The notes below the pieces were generated by a model, which made no database searches, was not told the origin of the DNA, and was given only the letters and a program-made list of their open reading frames with translations. This document shows positions 7,490-14,914 of a DNA stretch of 16,084 nt, in pieces. Numbering within the stretch: the first letter of the stretch is position 1; each line of letters begins with the position of its first letter. The stretch comes from Gammaproteobacteria bacterium. GTDB lineage: Bacteria; Pseudomonadota; Gammaproteobacteria; Pseudomonadales; Azotimanducaceae_A. The stretch spans positions 1 through 16,084 of the forward strand of contig JAPOON010000852.1 in the NCBI GenBank assembly GCA_026713405.1, written 5' to 3'. The position numbers were made by a program, and so were the translations under genes.

Positions 7490-8944
7490 TTACCGCCGCA
7501 GCGTGAGATTGAGCTCCGCCGACTTGATCTGCACAAACGGCGAACGGGCGGTTTTCAAGAGTTGCCGCGCCTGCTCGAGTTCCGGCGTGGACATGACCGG
7601 ATAGCTTCGCTGAACCGGCCCCGCGGCACGCATTTTCTGCAGATCCGGCTCGGGCATCAGGGCGCGCAGGATCAGTTCGTCCGGGTCCCGGGTGTCGTAG
7701 CGCTTGAACAGTTCTTCGAGGGTCGGTTCTTCCGGTGGTGACGCCAAAACTTTGTCGGCGCGCGGTGACGCCATGATCCGGTCGAGTATGTCTTCGTCGA
7801 TCGGCGCCACGGATTCTCCATAGAAACCGGCCGCGTACTGGATGACTTCGTCCGGAACGATCTTGTAGCGCTCGCCTGTCACCAGGTTCAAGACCGCCTG
7901 GATGCCCACGAGTTGGGAGAACGGCGTAGCCATTCCGGGGTAGCCCAATTCCTCGCGCACCACAGCCGTCTCCTCCAGGATCTCGTCCAGGCGGTCGCTC
8001 AGGTTGTGCTTGGCGATCTGCGCCCGCAGGGTTCCGGTCATGCCGCCGGGAATCTGGTGCCTGGCCGCAAGAACATCGTATTCGTTGTGCTGGTTCACCC
8101 GGTAGCCCGCTGCCAGGCCCACTTTCTCGAAGTGTTCCGCCACCGGGGGCAGCAGGGAAACGTCGATGTCGTGGGTGTGCCCGAGCAGGGTCATGTTACG
8201 GGTCATGATCTCCGTGGAGGGTACGGCGGGGCCGTTCGCCATGGGGCGGGTGGCCGTGTGCAATATGGTGACCCCGAACTCGACGATGTCGCAGTAGGCC
8301 TTTCCGGACATGCCCAGGATGTTGTTCGAGTGAAACTCGACGGGCTTGCCGCGGGACTTGGCCAGGATCGCCGGCACCAGCGTCTTCATCCGTTCCCGCT
8401 CGAGAACGCCCGCCGTGTCGTAGAGCAGCAATGTATCGATGTCCGGGCAGACCGAGAGCCGGTCGGCCTTGTCGGCATAGTAGTCGTCGGTGTGTACCGG
8501 GCTCGAGGTGAACATGATCGACCCCGCGACCTCCGAGCCGTACTCCTTGGCCACCTTGGCCAGGCGGTGCATCTTGTCGATATTGAACAGCACGTCGTAA
8601 ACCCAGAAGGAACGGCAGCCGTGCTCGTTCAGTTGCCGCATCCACACATCCATGAGCGCGTCCGGGGTCACCCCGAAGGTCACAGAGGCATTGGACCGCA
8701 TGCCGGCCCGGATCGGGGTTCTGGGCATTGCCTCTGTAAGCAGGTCGAGCCCCTCCCAGGGATTCTCGTGATTTACGCGGATCAGCACCTCGAACATGGA
8801 CGAACCGGTCAGGTCGATGACCCGGAACCCCGTACGGTCCATGGTGGGCGCAATGGGCAGCGCCATGCCGCAGCGCATCTCCATGCCCCACAGGCTCTGT
8901 TGGCCATCACGCATGGTGGTGTCGAGGAATTCAATGTGCGCCAT
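7490..8944 (-). CDS. Biotin-dependent carboxyltransferase-like subunit (PYC/OadA family) with altered active site
   Basis: A 484-aa HMGL-like/PYC_OADA protein, the subunit that moves CO2 from carboxybiotin to (or from) an acceptor. Conserved blocks are LDTTMRDGQQS (7-17, metal Asp D13, Q16), R56 in the FEVLIR block, ARHQIPGGM (294-302), and ELGYPGMATPFSQLVGIQAV before the ERYK block. Several key residues differ from the family. The carbamylated lysine of K-D-M-A-G is Y175 (YDTAG), the H-x-H pair is H205-S-N207, and the catalytic Thr/Ser after PGG aligns with G304. The metal centre is thus changed at two of four ligands. The C-terminal about 100 residues follow the usual PYC tail, without a fused biotinyl domain; the carrier is encoded separately upstream. 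The ATG at 8944 has AGGAAG 6 nt upstream and overlaps the end of the biotin carboxylase gene by 14 nt. The acceptor substrate is unknown. Confidence 0.85.
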   Translation of the reverse strand: MAHIEFLDTTMRDGQQSLWGMEMRCGMALPIAPTMDRTGFRVIDLTGSSMFEVLIRVNHENPWEGLDLLTEAMPRTPIRAGMRSNASVTFGVTPDALMDVWMRQLNEHGCRSFWVYDVLFNIDKMHRLAKVAKEYGSEVAGSIMFTSSPVHTDDYYADKADRLSVCPDIDTLLLYDTAGVLERERMKTLVPAILAKSRGKPVEFHSNNILGMSGKAYCDIVEFGVTILHTATRPMANGPAVPSTEIMTRNMTLLGHTHDIDVSLLPPVAEHFEKVGLAAGYRVNQHNEYDVLAARHQIPGGMTGTLRAQIAKHNLSDRLDEILEETAVVREELGYPGMATPFSQLVGIQAVLNLVTGERYKIVPDEVIQYAAGFYGESVAPIDEDILDRIMASPRADKVLASPPEEPTLEELFKRYDTRDPDELILRALMPEPDLQKMRAAGPVQRSYPVMSTPELEQARQLLKTARSPFVQIKSAELNLTLRR

Positions 8945-10313
8945 GATGTGCTTCCTGTTGTCGTTCGGCGAACGCCGGCAGGCCGGTCTGTTCAAGCCAC
9001 CGCGTCGAGATGGCGTTGTTCCGGAAATCCGGGTGCTGCACCACGAATTGCTGCAACGCCAGATTCGTTCTCAATCCGCCAATTTCGAAGGTGCCCAGAG
9101 CGCGGTCGAGCCGGCCGATGGCATCGTCGCGGTCGGCGCCGCGGGCGATCAGCTTGCCGATCATGCTGTCGTAGTAGGGAGAAACCCGTTCGCCCGCACG
9201 GCAGTACGTATCGAGCCGTACGCCATCGCCGCCCGGCGGGTTCCAGCTCGTGATGTCGCCGGGCGCGGGCCGGAAGCCGTGGTCGGGGTCCTCGGCGTTG
9301 ATCCGGCACTCGATGGCATGCCCCTGCAATTCGATCTCCGACTGCGACATTTCCAGGGGCTCTCCGAACGCGACCCTGAGTTGCAGCGCCACGAGGTCCG
9401 CATCGGAGACAAGCTCGGTGACCGGGTGCTCGACCTGTATCCGGGCATTGACTTCGATGAAAAAGAACTCGTCGGTGTCCGAATCGTAGAGAAACTCGAC
9501 GGTACCGGCGTTCCGGTACGCCAGGTCGGAGGCCAGCTTGACGGCGGCACCGTGCAATCGCCCCCGGGTGCCCTCGGGCAGAATCGCGCACGGCGATTCC
9601 TCGATCAGCTTCTGGTAGCGCCGCTGCACCGAGCAGTCGCGTTCGCCGAAGTGCAGCACCTTGCCGTTGCCGTCGCCGAATACCTGGACTTCAACATGGC
9701 GGGCGCTGCGTATGAAACGCTCCATGTACATCAGGCCGCTGCCGAAGGCTGCCCGGGCTTCCTCCGATGCCCTGGTGAAACCGCCCCTGATGTCAGCGGC
9801 GCAATCGGCCAGGAACATGCCCCGGCCGCCGCCGCCGGCACTGGCCTTGATGACCACCGGGTAGCCGATTTCCTCCGCGTCGCCACAGGCTTCCTCCACC
9901 GAGTGCAAGGCCGGCGTGCCGGGCAGCAGAGGCACATCCGAGGCGGCGGCGAGCTTGCGGGCGTTGAGCTTGTCGCCCAGCGCATCGATGGTCTCCGCCC
10001 GAGGGCCGACGAACACGATGCCTTCCGATTCGCAAAGACGGGCCAGGCTCGCCCGTTCCGAGAGAAAACCGTAGCCCGGGTGCAGGGCATCGCAACCGGT
10101 GGACTTCGCCGCCTGCACGGTCAGGTTCTCGTCGAGATAACTGCGCGCGGGAACGGCCGGCCCGAGTACCACCACGCGGTCGGCGAGGTCCGGGCCGAGG
10201 CCGTTCCTGTCCGCAGCGGAAACGCCCAGTACGGTTTCCAGCCCAACGGACTTTGCCGCGGAGAGTATTCGCACCGCGATCTCTCCCCGGTTGGCGACGA
10301 ACAGGCGTTTCAT
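8931..10313 (-). CDS. accC: Biotin carboxylase subunit (AccC family)
   Basis: A 460-aa biotin carboxylase that uses ATP and bicarbonate to carboxylate the biotin on the carrier protein. All landmarks are present: VANRGEIAVRI (6-16), HPGYGFLSE (79-87), the glycine-rich ATP-grasp lid KASAGGGGRGM (156-166), ERDCSVQRRYQKLIEE (224-239), FIEVNARIQVEH (285-296, with E286 and N289 as metal ligands) and ECRINAEDP. The length is normal for stand-alone AccC. The symbol is by family; with the PYC-type carboxyltransferase next door it probably does not serve acetyl-CoA carboxylase. The ATG at 10313 begins the canonical N-terminus but has no Shine-Dalgarno sequence. Only 16 bp separate it from the palindromic element, which may have replaced the original upstream region. 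Its stop overlaps the carboxyltransferase start. Confidence 0.95.
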   Translation of the reverse strand: MKRLFVANRGEIAVRILSAAKSVGLETVLGVSAADRNGLGPDLADRVVVLGPAVPARSYLDENLTVQAAKSTGCDALHPGYGFLSERASLARLCESEGIVFVGPRAETIDALGDKLNARKLAAASDVPLLPGTPALHSVEEACGDAEEIGYPVVIKASAGGGGRGMFLADCAADIRGGFTRASEEARAAFGSGLMYMERFIRSARHVEVQVFGDGNGKVLHFGERDCSVQRRYQKLIEESPCAILPEGTRGRLHGAAVKLASDLAYRNAGTVEFLYDSDTDEFFFIEVNARIQVEHPVTELVSDADLVALQLRVAFGEPLEMSQSEIELQGHAIECRINAEDPDHGFRPAPGDITSWNPPGGDGVRLDTYCRAGERVSPYYDSMIGKLIARGADRDDAIGRLDRALGTFEIGGLRTNLALQQFVVQHPDFRNNAISTRWLEQTGLPAFAERQQEAHHGAH

Positions 10314-10329
10314 CGCGGTCGGGTCAGGT

Positions 10330-10511
10330 TAGCCGGAACTACTCGTGAATGAACGTAGCGAGGTTGGCAAGAGTAGTGAAAACGCAGAGTGGCGCGGACC
10401 AGAGCGCGCACAGGCGTGCTTGACAGCACGTCGAGCACGCGGCGGGAGCACGCCCTGCGTTTTCGCTGCTATTGACGACCGCAGTAGTTTATTCACGAGT
10501 AGTTCCGGCTA
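10330..10511. mobile_element. MITE-like palindromic element (182 bp) between carrier and biotin carboxylase genes
   Basis: A perfect 21-bp inverted repeat bounds the element: 10330-10350 (TAGCCGGAACTACTCG...) and 10491-10511. The outermost bases on both sides are TA, compatible with a TA target duplication as made by IS630/Tc1-mariner transposases. Inside, GAAAACGCAG (10378-10387) pairs with CTGCGTTTTC (10455-10464), and the sequence between these and the termini is also partly complementary. About 58 bp at each end therefore form an imperfect palindrome. A central hairpin CGTGCT-TGAC-AGCACG lies at 10415-10430. No open frame for a transposase fits. The right end supplies the last six codons and the TAA stop of the carrier protein gene. 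The left end lies 16 bp before the biotin carboxylase start. Confidence 0.8.
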
Positions 10512-10995
10512 GGGGTTCGACGTAAAACAGCGGCTGATCGAACTCCACCAGGGCCCCGTCCTCGACACAGATACGGCGCAGGACGCCACTGACTCCCGCG
10601 ACCACCGGTGTGAACAGCTTCATGACTTCGATCAGGCAGACCTCGGTGTCCTCGCTCACTTCCTCGCCGATCTGCACATAGGGCGGCGCCCCGGGCTTCG
10701 GCGAACGGTAGAACAGGCCCAGGTTCGGGGCGCGGACTACGGTCAATCCGTCGAGTTCCTCGCCATCCACGCTTTTTATCGCGGCTGCGGGTTCCTCGGC
10801 AGGCGGTGCCTCGGTGGTAGCGTCCCGCGGCTTTTCCCGAGCGGGAATGGATGGCCGCTGTGCCAGACCGGCGGTGGCCTCGTCACGGGAAAGGTGCAGG
10901 CTGAAGTCCTCCACCTCGATGGACAGTTCCCGCCAGTCCGAGTTTTCGAACAGTTCTATCAGCGCGTTGATGTCCTGAAAGGTGCGTTTTTCCAT
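10489..10995 (-). CDS. accB: Biotin carboxyl carrier protein (AccB family)
   Basis: A 168-aa carrier that holds biotin and shuttles CO2 between the biotin carboxylase and carboxyltransferase. The N-terminal helix (INALIELFENSDWRELSIE, about 9-27) matches AccB's. A Pro/Ala-rich linker follows (about 48-72), then the biotinyl barrel (about 85-161) with the biotin-accepting K126 in E-V-M-K-L. The segment YRSPKPGAPPYVQIGEEV corresponds to the AccB 'thumb'. The usual A-M-K-M is V-M-K-L here. The protein ends FDQPLFYVEPLAGTTRE; the AGTTRE and stop codon come from the inserted palindromic element, so the C-terminus has been remodelled without harming the barrel. The ATG at 10995 follows GGAAAG and lies 22 bp after the dikinase-like gene. 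The product probably works with the adjacent PYC-type carboxyltransferase rather than AccAD. Confidence 0.93.
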   Translation of the reverse strand: MEKRTFQDINALIELFENSDWRELSIEVEDFSLHLSRDEATAGLAQRPSIPAREKPRDATTEAPPAEEPAAAIKSVDGEELDGLTVVRAPNLGLFYRSPKPGAPPYVQIGEEVSEDTEVCLIEVMKLFTPVVAGVSGVLRRICVEDGALVEFDQPLFYVEPLAGTTRE

Positions 10996-11017
10996 GGCTT
11001 TCCGATCGGGATGATTG

Positions 11018-12802
11018 TCAATTGACAGTAGCCGCCTGCCCGGCCGTCATCTGTACGGCCGCCAGCAGCGGGGGCAGTGTAGGCTCTGCGACGATGAAAC
11101 GCAGGTTTGCCGCAAGTGCGGCCGCGACGCCTTCGTCGCTGGAAATGGAACGGCCCCTCGCAGCCTCGACCCCCTGCAACAGGCCGGCCAGCCGATCGGG
11201 GTCGGCTGCCGCTTCCAGCGCATCGAGATCCAGGATGTCCCCGTCGGGCGCTTCATCCGGACGCAGTACGCGCAACGGGCTTCGCTCCGCCACCCAGCGC
11301 AGCAGTTGCCGCAGCCATTCATCCTCGCGCTCGTCGGGATGGTCGATTTCCAGAATGCCGGGGTAGATGCCCCCCGCACCGCCATCGACCGTAACGGTCT
11401 CGCCGCCGAGCGCCGTCACCGCCCCGGCGCCGCAGCCGACCACGCAAGGCAGACCGAGGGAACGCCCGACCACGGCGGCATGGGAAGTGGAGCCGCCGAA
11501 TTCCGTGACCACGGCACGGGCGGCGATCATGCCGTGAACATCGTCCGGACAGGTGGTGGCCGTGGCCAGAATCACGTCTTCGCCCTGTTTGGCACGCTGC
11601 TCGGCCTCGTCGGCGCTGGTCACCACCACTCCGGCGCCGACACCGGGCGAGACCCCGTTCCCGGTCGCAACCGGCACGGTCCTCGCCGCTTCCGCCGTCA
11701 ACCTCGGACTGAGCAGGCTGCGCACCTGGGCGGGGGTGACCCTCGACAGGGCCTCGCCGATGTCGATGGCGCCCTCGCGCTGCATGTCCACGGCGATGCG
11801 CACGGCGGCAGCGGGCGCCCGTTTCGCCGTTCGCGATTGCAACAGGTACAGCGTTCCCTTCTGAACCGTGAACTCGATGTCCTGAACCTCCCGGTTGGAA
11901 TCTTCCAGCCGGCCGGCCGCGGCCAGCAGTTGTGCATGCAGCCGGGGTGACTGGGCGTGCAGATCGTCCAGCGACTCCGGTGTGTGCCGGCCGGAAACGA
12001 CATCTTCGCCCTGGGCGCGGCGGAGGTATTCCCCGTAGGGCGCCGGCGCCCCGTCCAGGGGATTGCGGCTGAACAACACGCCCGTGCCGCTCTGTTCATC
12101 GAAGTTTCCGAATACCATGAGCTGCACGGTCACCGCCGTACCCAGGTCTTCCGCGATGCCGTGATGCTTGCGGTAACGGCGGGCGCGCCGCGAGTTCCAT
12201 GAATCGAATACCGCCCGCACGGCGGCGTGCAGTTGCAGCATGGGATCGTCGGGAATGGTTTGCCGCGCGTTGCGCTCGATCTGCGCCCGCCAGTCCCCGG
12301 GGTTTTCACCGCACTTCATTTCAGGGCAGTCCGTTCCCAGCACCACCTCGGCGTAGAGTTGGAAGAACCGCCGATACGTATCCCGGGCAAACGCCGCATC
12401 CCCCGATTCGGCAACCAGCGCCGGCAGGTTCGCTTCGCTGATACCCAGGTTGAGCAGCGTATCCATCATGCCGGGCATCGAAATCGCCGCGCCGGAGCGA
12501 ACGGCAACCAGCAGGGGTTTCTCGTCGTGCCCGAAGCCGCGCCCGCTGCGCTGCTCGAGCCAGCGCATCCCGGCTTGCAGCTCGGACTCCAGGCCGTCCG
12601 GAATGGTTCCGCTTCGTTGATATTCCAAACAGGCTTCGGTGGTAACCACGAAGGCCGGCGGCGTCGGCAACCCCAACGACTGCATGTGGGCGATCGACCA
12701 GGCCTTGCCGCCGATCAAACGCCGGTCCGGCAAGGCAGCCCCGCTGATCGCGTCGAGCCCTATCAGCCAGCGTCCCGACAAGGCCGAGGGCATGTCGTTC
12801 AC
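11018..12802 (-). CDS. Pyruvate phosphate dikinase-like phosphotransferase lacking the PEP/pyruvate domain
   Basis: A 594-aa protein. Residues 28-330 form the PPDK ATP-grasp domain: IGGKAWSIAHMQSLGLPTPP, VRSGAAISMPGMMDTLLNLG (101-120), the SGTGVLFSRNPLDG and AQGEDVVSG blocks, and QDIEFTVQKGTLYLLQSR. Residues about 380-485 are the swivelling phosphohistidine domain with the catalytic H441 in GGSTSHAAVV. Full PPDK is about 875 aa; the C-terminal barrel that binds PEP/pyruvate is absent, replaced by a roughly 110-aa tail with no recognised motif. The protein should still move phosphate from ATP to H441, but its acceptor must be something else or be bound by a partner. Phenylphosphate synthase and rifampicin phosphotransferase are known relatives of this design. 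The GTG start at 12802 overlaps the upstream stop (GTGA); ATG at 12793 is the alternative. Confidence 0.85.
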   Translation of the reverse strand: MNDMPSALSGRWLIGLDAISGAALPDRRLIGGKAWSIAHMQSLGLPTPPAFVVTTEACLEYQRSGTIPDGLESELQAGMRWLEQRSGRGFGHDEKPLLVAVRSGAAISMPGMMDTLLNLGISEANLPALVAESGDAAFARDTYRRFFQLYAEVVLGTDCPEMKCGENPGDWRAQIERNARQTIPDDPMLQLHAAVRAVFDSWNSRRARRYRKHHGIAEDLGTAVTVQLMVFGNFDEQSGTGVLFSRNPLDGAPAPYGEYLRRAQGEDVVSGRHTPESLDDLHAQSPRLHAQLLAAAGRLEDSNREVQDIEFTVQKGTLYLLQSRTAKRAPAAAVRIAVDMQREGAIDIGEALSRVTPAQVRSLLSPRLTAEAARTVPVATGNGVSPGVGAGVVVTSADEAEQRAKQGEDVILATATTCPDDVHGMIAARAVVTEFGGSTSHAAVVGRSLGLPCVVGCGAGAVTALGGETVTVDGGAGGIYPGILEIDHPDEREDEWLRQLLRWVAERSPLRVLRPDEAPDGDILDLDALEAAADPDRLAGLLQGVEAARGRSISSDEGVAAALAANLRFIVAEPTLPPLLAAVQMTAGQAATVN

Positions 12803-13401
12803 TCGCGCCGCGCCAGGCCCGTCACACGCAACAGATCTTCGTGCAGCTCGAACCAGACCGTGTGGTAGCTGCCGATCGTCGCGTCGCTCACCCAGCGAAC
12901 GTCGCCGTCTTCCGCCTTTTCCAGGGCCGCCAGCAGTTGCCCGCTGTAGTACCCGATACGGGGCACGTGCTGCGCCAGACGGCCGAGCAGCCGCTCGGCA
13001 CGATCGTGAAGCCTTCCCAGCCGACTGATGATGCGCTCGTCGTAGTCCGGGTCCGAATGATCGTTGGCCACGGTTTCACCCGCGATGGTCAGCGTCTGCC
13101 AATCGGTCATCAGTTGCTTCAGATCGTCGTTGATGCGCTCGAAGGCCTCGTAGTCCTCCCGGAAACCGGCATCGCCGCGCAACGTGGCGTAAACCTTTGC
13201 ATAGACGCCCTGCAGGGTGATCTGCGCCGTCGGCGTCACCATGTACTTGCCGTCGACCTCGTTCAGCCGGCCCCCGGCCGCCGCCTCCGCGGCCAGCGTT
13301 CGCACGCGAGCCTCGCCGAGACCGGTCAGTGCAGTGGCATCTTCGATCGAGGCGAATTTCTTGATGGCAAATGCATGCAGAACCAGGTGATTTTCACGCA
13401 T
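12799..13401 (-). CDS. Putative winged-helix protein translationally coupled to the dikinase-like gene
   Basis: A 200-aa protein I do not recognise by name. The N-terminal 65 residues resemble a winged helix (ENHLVLHAFAIKKFASIEDATALTG, a second helix LGEARVRTLAAEA, and a wing-like GRLNEVDGKYMVTP). The rest is helical with conserved-looking blocks NDHSDPDYDERII, LHDRAERLL and YHTVWFELHEDLL. There is no signal peptide or membrane segment. The ATG at 13401 has GAGGAG with 7-nt spacing, better than an upstream start at 13422. Its stop overlaps the next gene by 4 nt, which usually marks partners made in fixed ratio. It may be a regulator or a non-catalytic subunit of the dikinase-like enzyme, by loose analogy with the third subunit of phenylphosphate synthase. 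That role is inference; similarity to a transcription factor rests only on the N-terminal pattern. Confidence 0.6.
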   Translation of the reverse strand: MRENHLVLHAFAIKKFASIEDATALTGLGEARVRTLAAEAAAGGRLNEVDGKYMVTPTAQITLQGVYAKVYATLRGDAGFREDYEAFERINDDLKQLMTDWQTLTIAGETVANDHSDPDYDERIISRLGRLHDRAERLLGRLAQHVPRIGYYSGQLLAALEKAEDGDVRWVSDATIGSYHTVWFELHEDLLRVTGLARRE

Positions 13402-13428
13402 GTCGGCGCTCCTCGTCCCCAACCCGGG

Positions 13429-14892
13429 CTAAGACGGCCCACCTTTCAGAATCTGATCGCGCACGCTGCGCCGCAGAATCTTGTTGGCCGCGCTTTTCGG
13501 CAACTCCGGCCAGACTTCGATGTCCTTGGGGCGCTTGTAGTTGGCAAGATGACCCTTCGCGTGCGCCATCACCTGCTTGCTGCAAAGGTCCGAGCGTCCC
13601 GTGACAACGGCATGTACCCGGTCACCCCAGATGTCGTCCGGCAAGCCGACAACGGCCGCCTCGTGGACGCCGTCGCAGGCCATCAGGATTTCCTCGACCT
13701 CCCGGGGATAGACGTTGAACCCCCCCGAGATCAGCATGTCGTTCTTGCGGTCGAGTATGTAGAAATACCCGTCGTCATCCATGGTGCCGACATCGCCCGT
13801 GTGCAGCCAGCCGTTCCGAAACGCCTCGGCGGTGGCCTCCGGGCGATTCCAGTAGCCGGCCATGGTCTGCGGCCCGCGGGTCACGATTTCACCGGGTTCA
13901 TTGGGCGGCAGGAACCGGTCTTCCTGATCGACTACCGCTACTTCCGCAAGGGTGAAAGGCCGTCCACAGGAACCGGAACGGTCGTGGTCTTCCGGCTTCA
14001 GGCAGGTGATGACCATGGGACTCTCAGCCTGCCCGTAAGTCTGCGCGAAGATTCGCCCGAACCGCGCTTCCGCGCGCTCCAGCACCCCGGGTGAAATCGG
14101 CGACGCGCCGTAGGCGATGCGCCGGAAACCCAGGTCCGCATCCGCCGTTCCGGGCGCCTCCATGATCATGGCAAGCATGGTCGGCACGAGAAAGGTGAGG
14201 CTGGCCCGGCTCTGCTCCGCCAGGCGCAGAAACTGCTCCGGGTCGAAGGCCGGCATGATCACGGAATGTGCGCCGCGCTCGATGGCGGGCAGAAAGAACG
14301 CCCCTGAAGCATGAGCGATCGGAGCCGCGTGCAGAAAAACGTCGTCCGAGTGGATATCCGGTATCAGATCCGTGAGAAACGCCGAGATTTCCGAGAGTTC
14401 GCCACGCGTGGTCAACACCACGCCCTTGGGCCGCCCGGTGGTGCCGCCGGTGAACCCGATCCGGTACGGCGCATCCATCGGGCGGTCGACGCAGCAGGGG
14501 GCATCGTCGCCGTTCACGACCATATCCCTCAGGCGCGGGCGGTCGATTTCGACATCCAGGCCGAACCGTTCCTCGCCACCGTGAATTACCGCGTGGGCGT
14601 CGGTTTCGGTCAGCTTGTACTCGTGGTTCTCCAGGGTTTCACGAGTATTCAGCCCGAGCCTGACCAGCCCCGCTTTCGCCAGGGCATAGTAAGCCACCAG
14701 GCAATCGATACCGTTGGGCAGCAGTACACCGACACGATCGCCGGGTTTCAGCCCAGTGGCCAGAAGCGCATTGCCGAGACGATCCGTTGCCGTATCGAAG
14801 TCACGAAAACTCAGGGTCGTATCGCCCTCGGTGACACAGGCCGCCTCACCGTAGTGACGCGCCGCCCGGCGTATCAAACTCCCAATCTGCAA
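13429..14892 (-). CDS. AMP-dependent acyl-CoA synthetase/ligase (ANL superfamily)
   Basis: A 487-aa adenylate-forming ligase that activates a carboxylic acid to an acyl-AMP and then normally a CoA thioester. Motifs in order: phosphate loop TGGTTGRPKG (148-157), APIAHASG (190-197), YGQAES (286-291), GWLHTGDVG (361-369), DRKNDMLISGGFNVYPREVEE (381-401) and the C-terminal catalytic lysine K471 in ANKILRR. The length is near the short end of the fatty/aromatic acyl-CoA ligase range. An in-frame TAG lies just upstream and there is no early ATG, so the gene starts at TTG 14892 (or TTG 14877), an inefficient start. It lies 22 bp after the preceding gene and 27 bp before the next. In the operon it could activate the product of the carboxylase. 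The substrate cannot be predicted. Confidence 0.92.
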   Translation of the reverse strand: MQIGSLIRRAARHYGEAACVTEGDTTLSFRDFDTATDRLGNALLATGLKPGDRVGVLLPNGIDCLVAYYALAKAGLVRLGLNTRETLENHEYKLTETDAHAVIHGGEERFGLDVEIDRPRLRDMVVNGDDAPCCVDRPMDAPYRIGFTGGTTGRPKGVVLTTRGELSEISAFLTDLIPDIHSDDVFLHAAPIAHASGAFFLPAIERGAHSVIMPAFDPEQFLRLAEQSRASLTFLVPTMLAMIMEAPGTADADLGFRRIAYGASPISPGVLERAEARFGRIFAQTYGQAESPMVITCLKPEDHDRSGSCGRPFTLAEVAVVDQEDRFLPPNEPGEIVTRGPQTMAGYWNRPEATAEAFRNGWLHTGDVGTMDDDGYFYILDRKNDMLISGGFNVYPREVEEILMACDGVHEAAVVGLPDDIWGDRVHAVVTGRSDLCSKQVMAHAKGHLANYKRPKDIEVWPELPKSAANKILRRSVRDQILKGGPS

Positions 14893-14914
14893 AGTCGGCT
14901 ACCTGGTTCTGACG

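Noticed and set aside
8796..10352. Long plus-strand open frame (518 codons) opposite the biotin carboxylase gene, and similar long antisense frames at 2465-3769, 7913-9253 and 12841-14094
   Set aside because: They mirror the real genes in GC-rich sequence. The opposite strand carries complete family motifs, while these translations have none.
11018..13401. Assigning the genes directly as phenylphosphate synthase subunits
   Set aside because: The domain logic is similar, but ATP-grasp and phosphohistidine domains are fused here and of PPDK type, the small protein shows no CBS repeats, and no UbiD-type carboxylase is present.
14638..14647. TTCACGAGTA, matching part of the palindromic element's terminal repeat
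   Set aside because: Only 10 bases match and they lie inside the conserved acyl-CoA ligase coding sequence; chance similarity.
10489..14892. Reading the operon as an ordinary acetyl-CoA carboxylase locus
   Set aside because: The carboxyltransferase beside it is of the PYC/OadA type, no AccA/AccD-like crotonase-fold subunits are present, and the PPDK-like gene would be unexplained.
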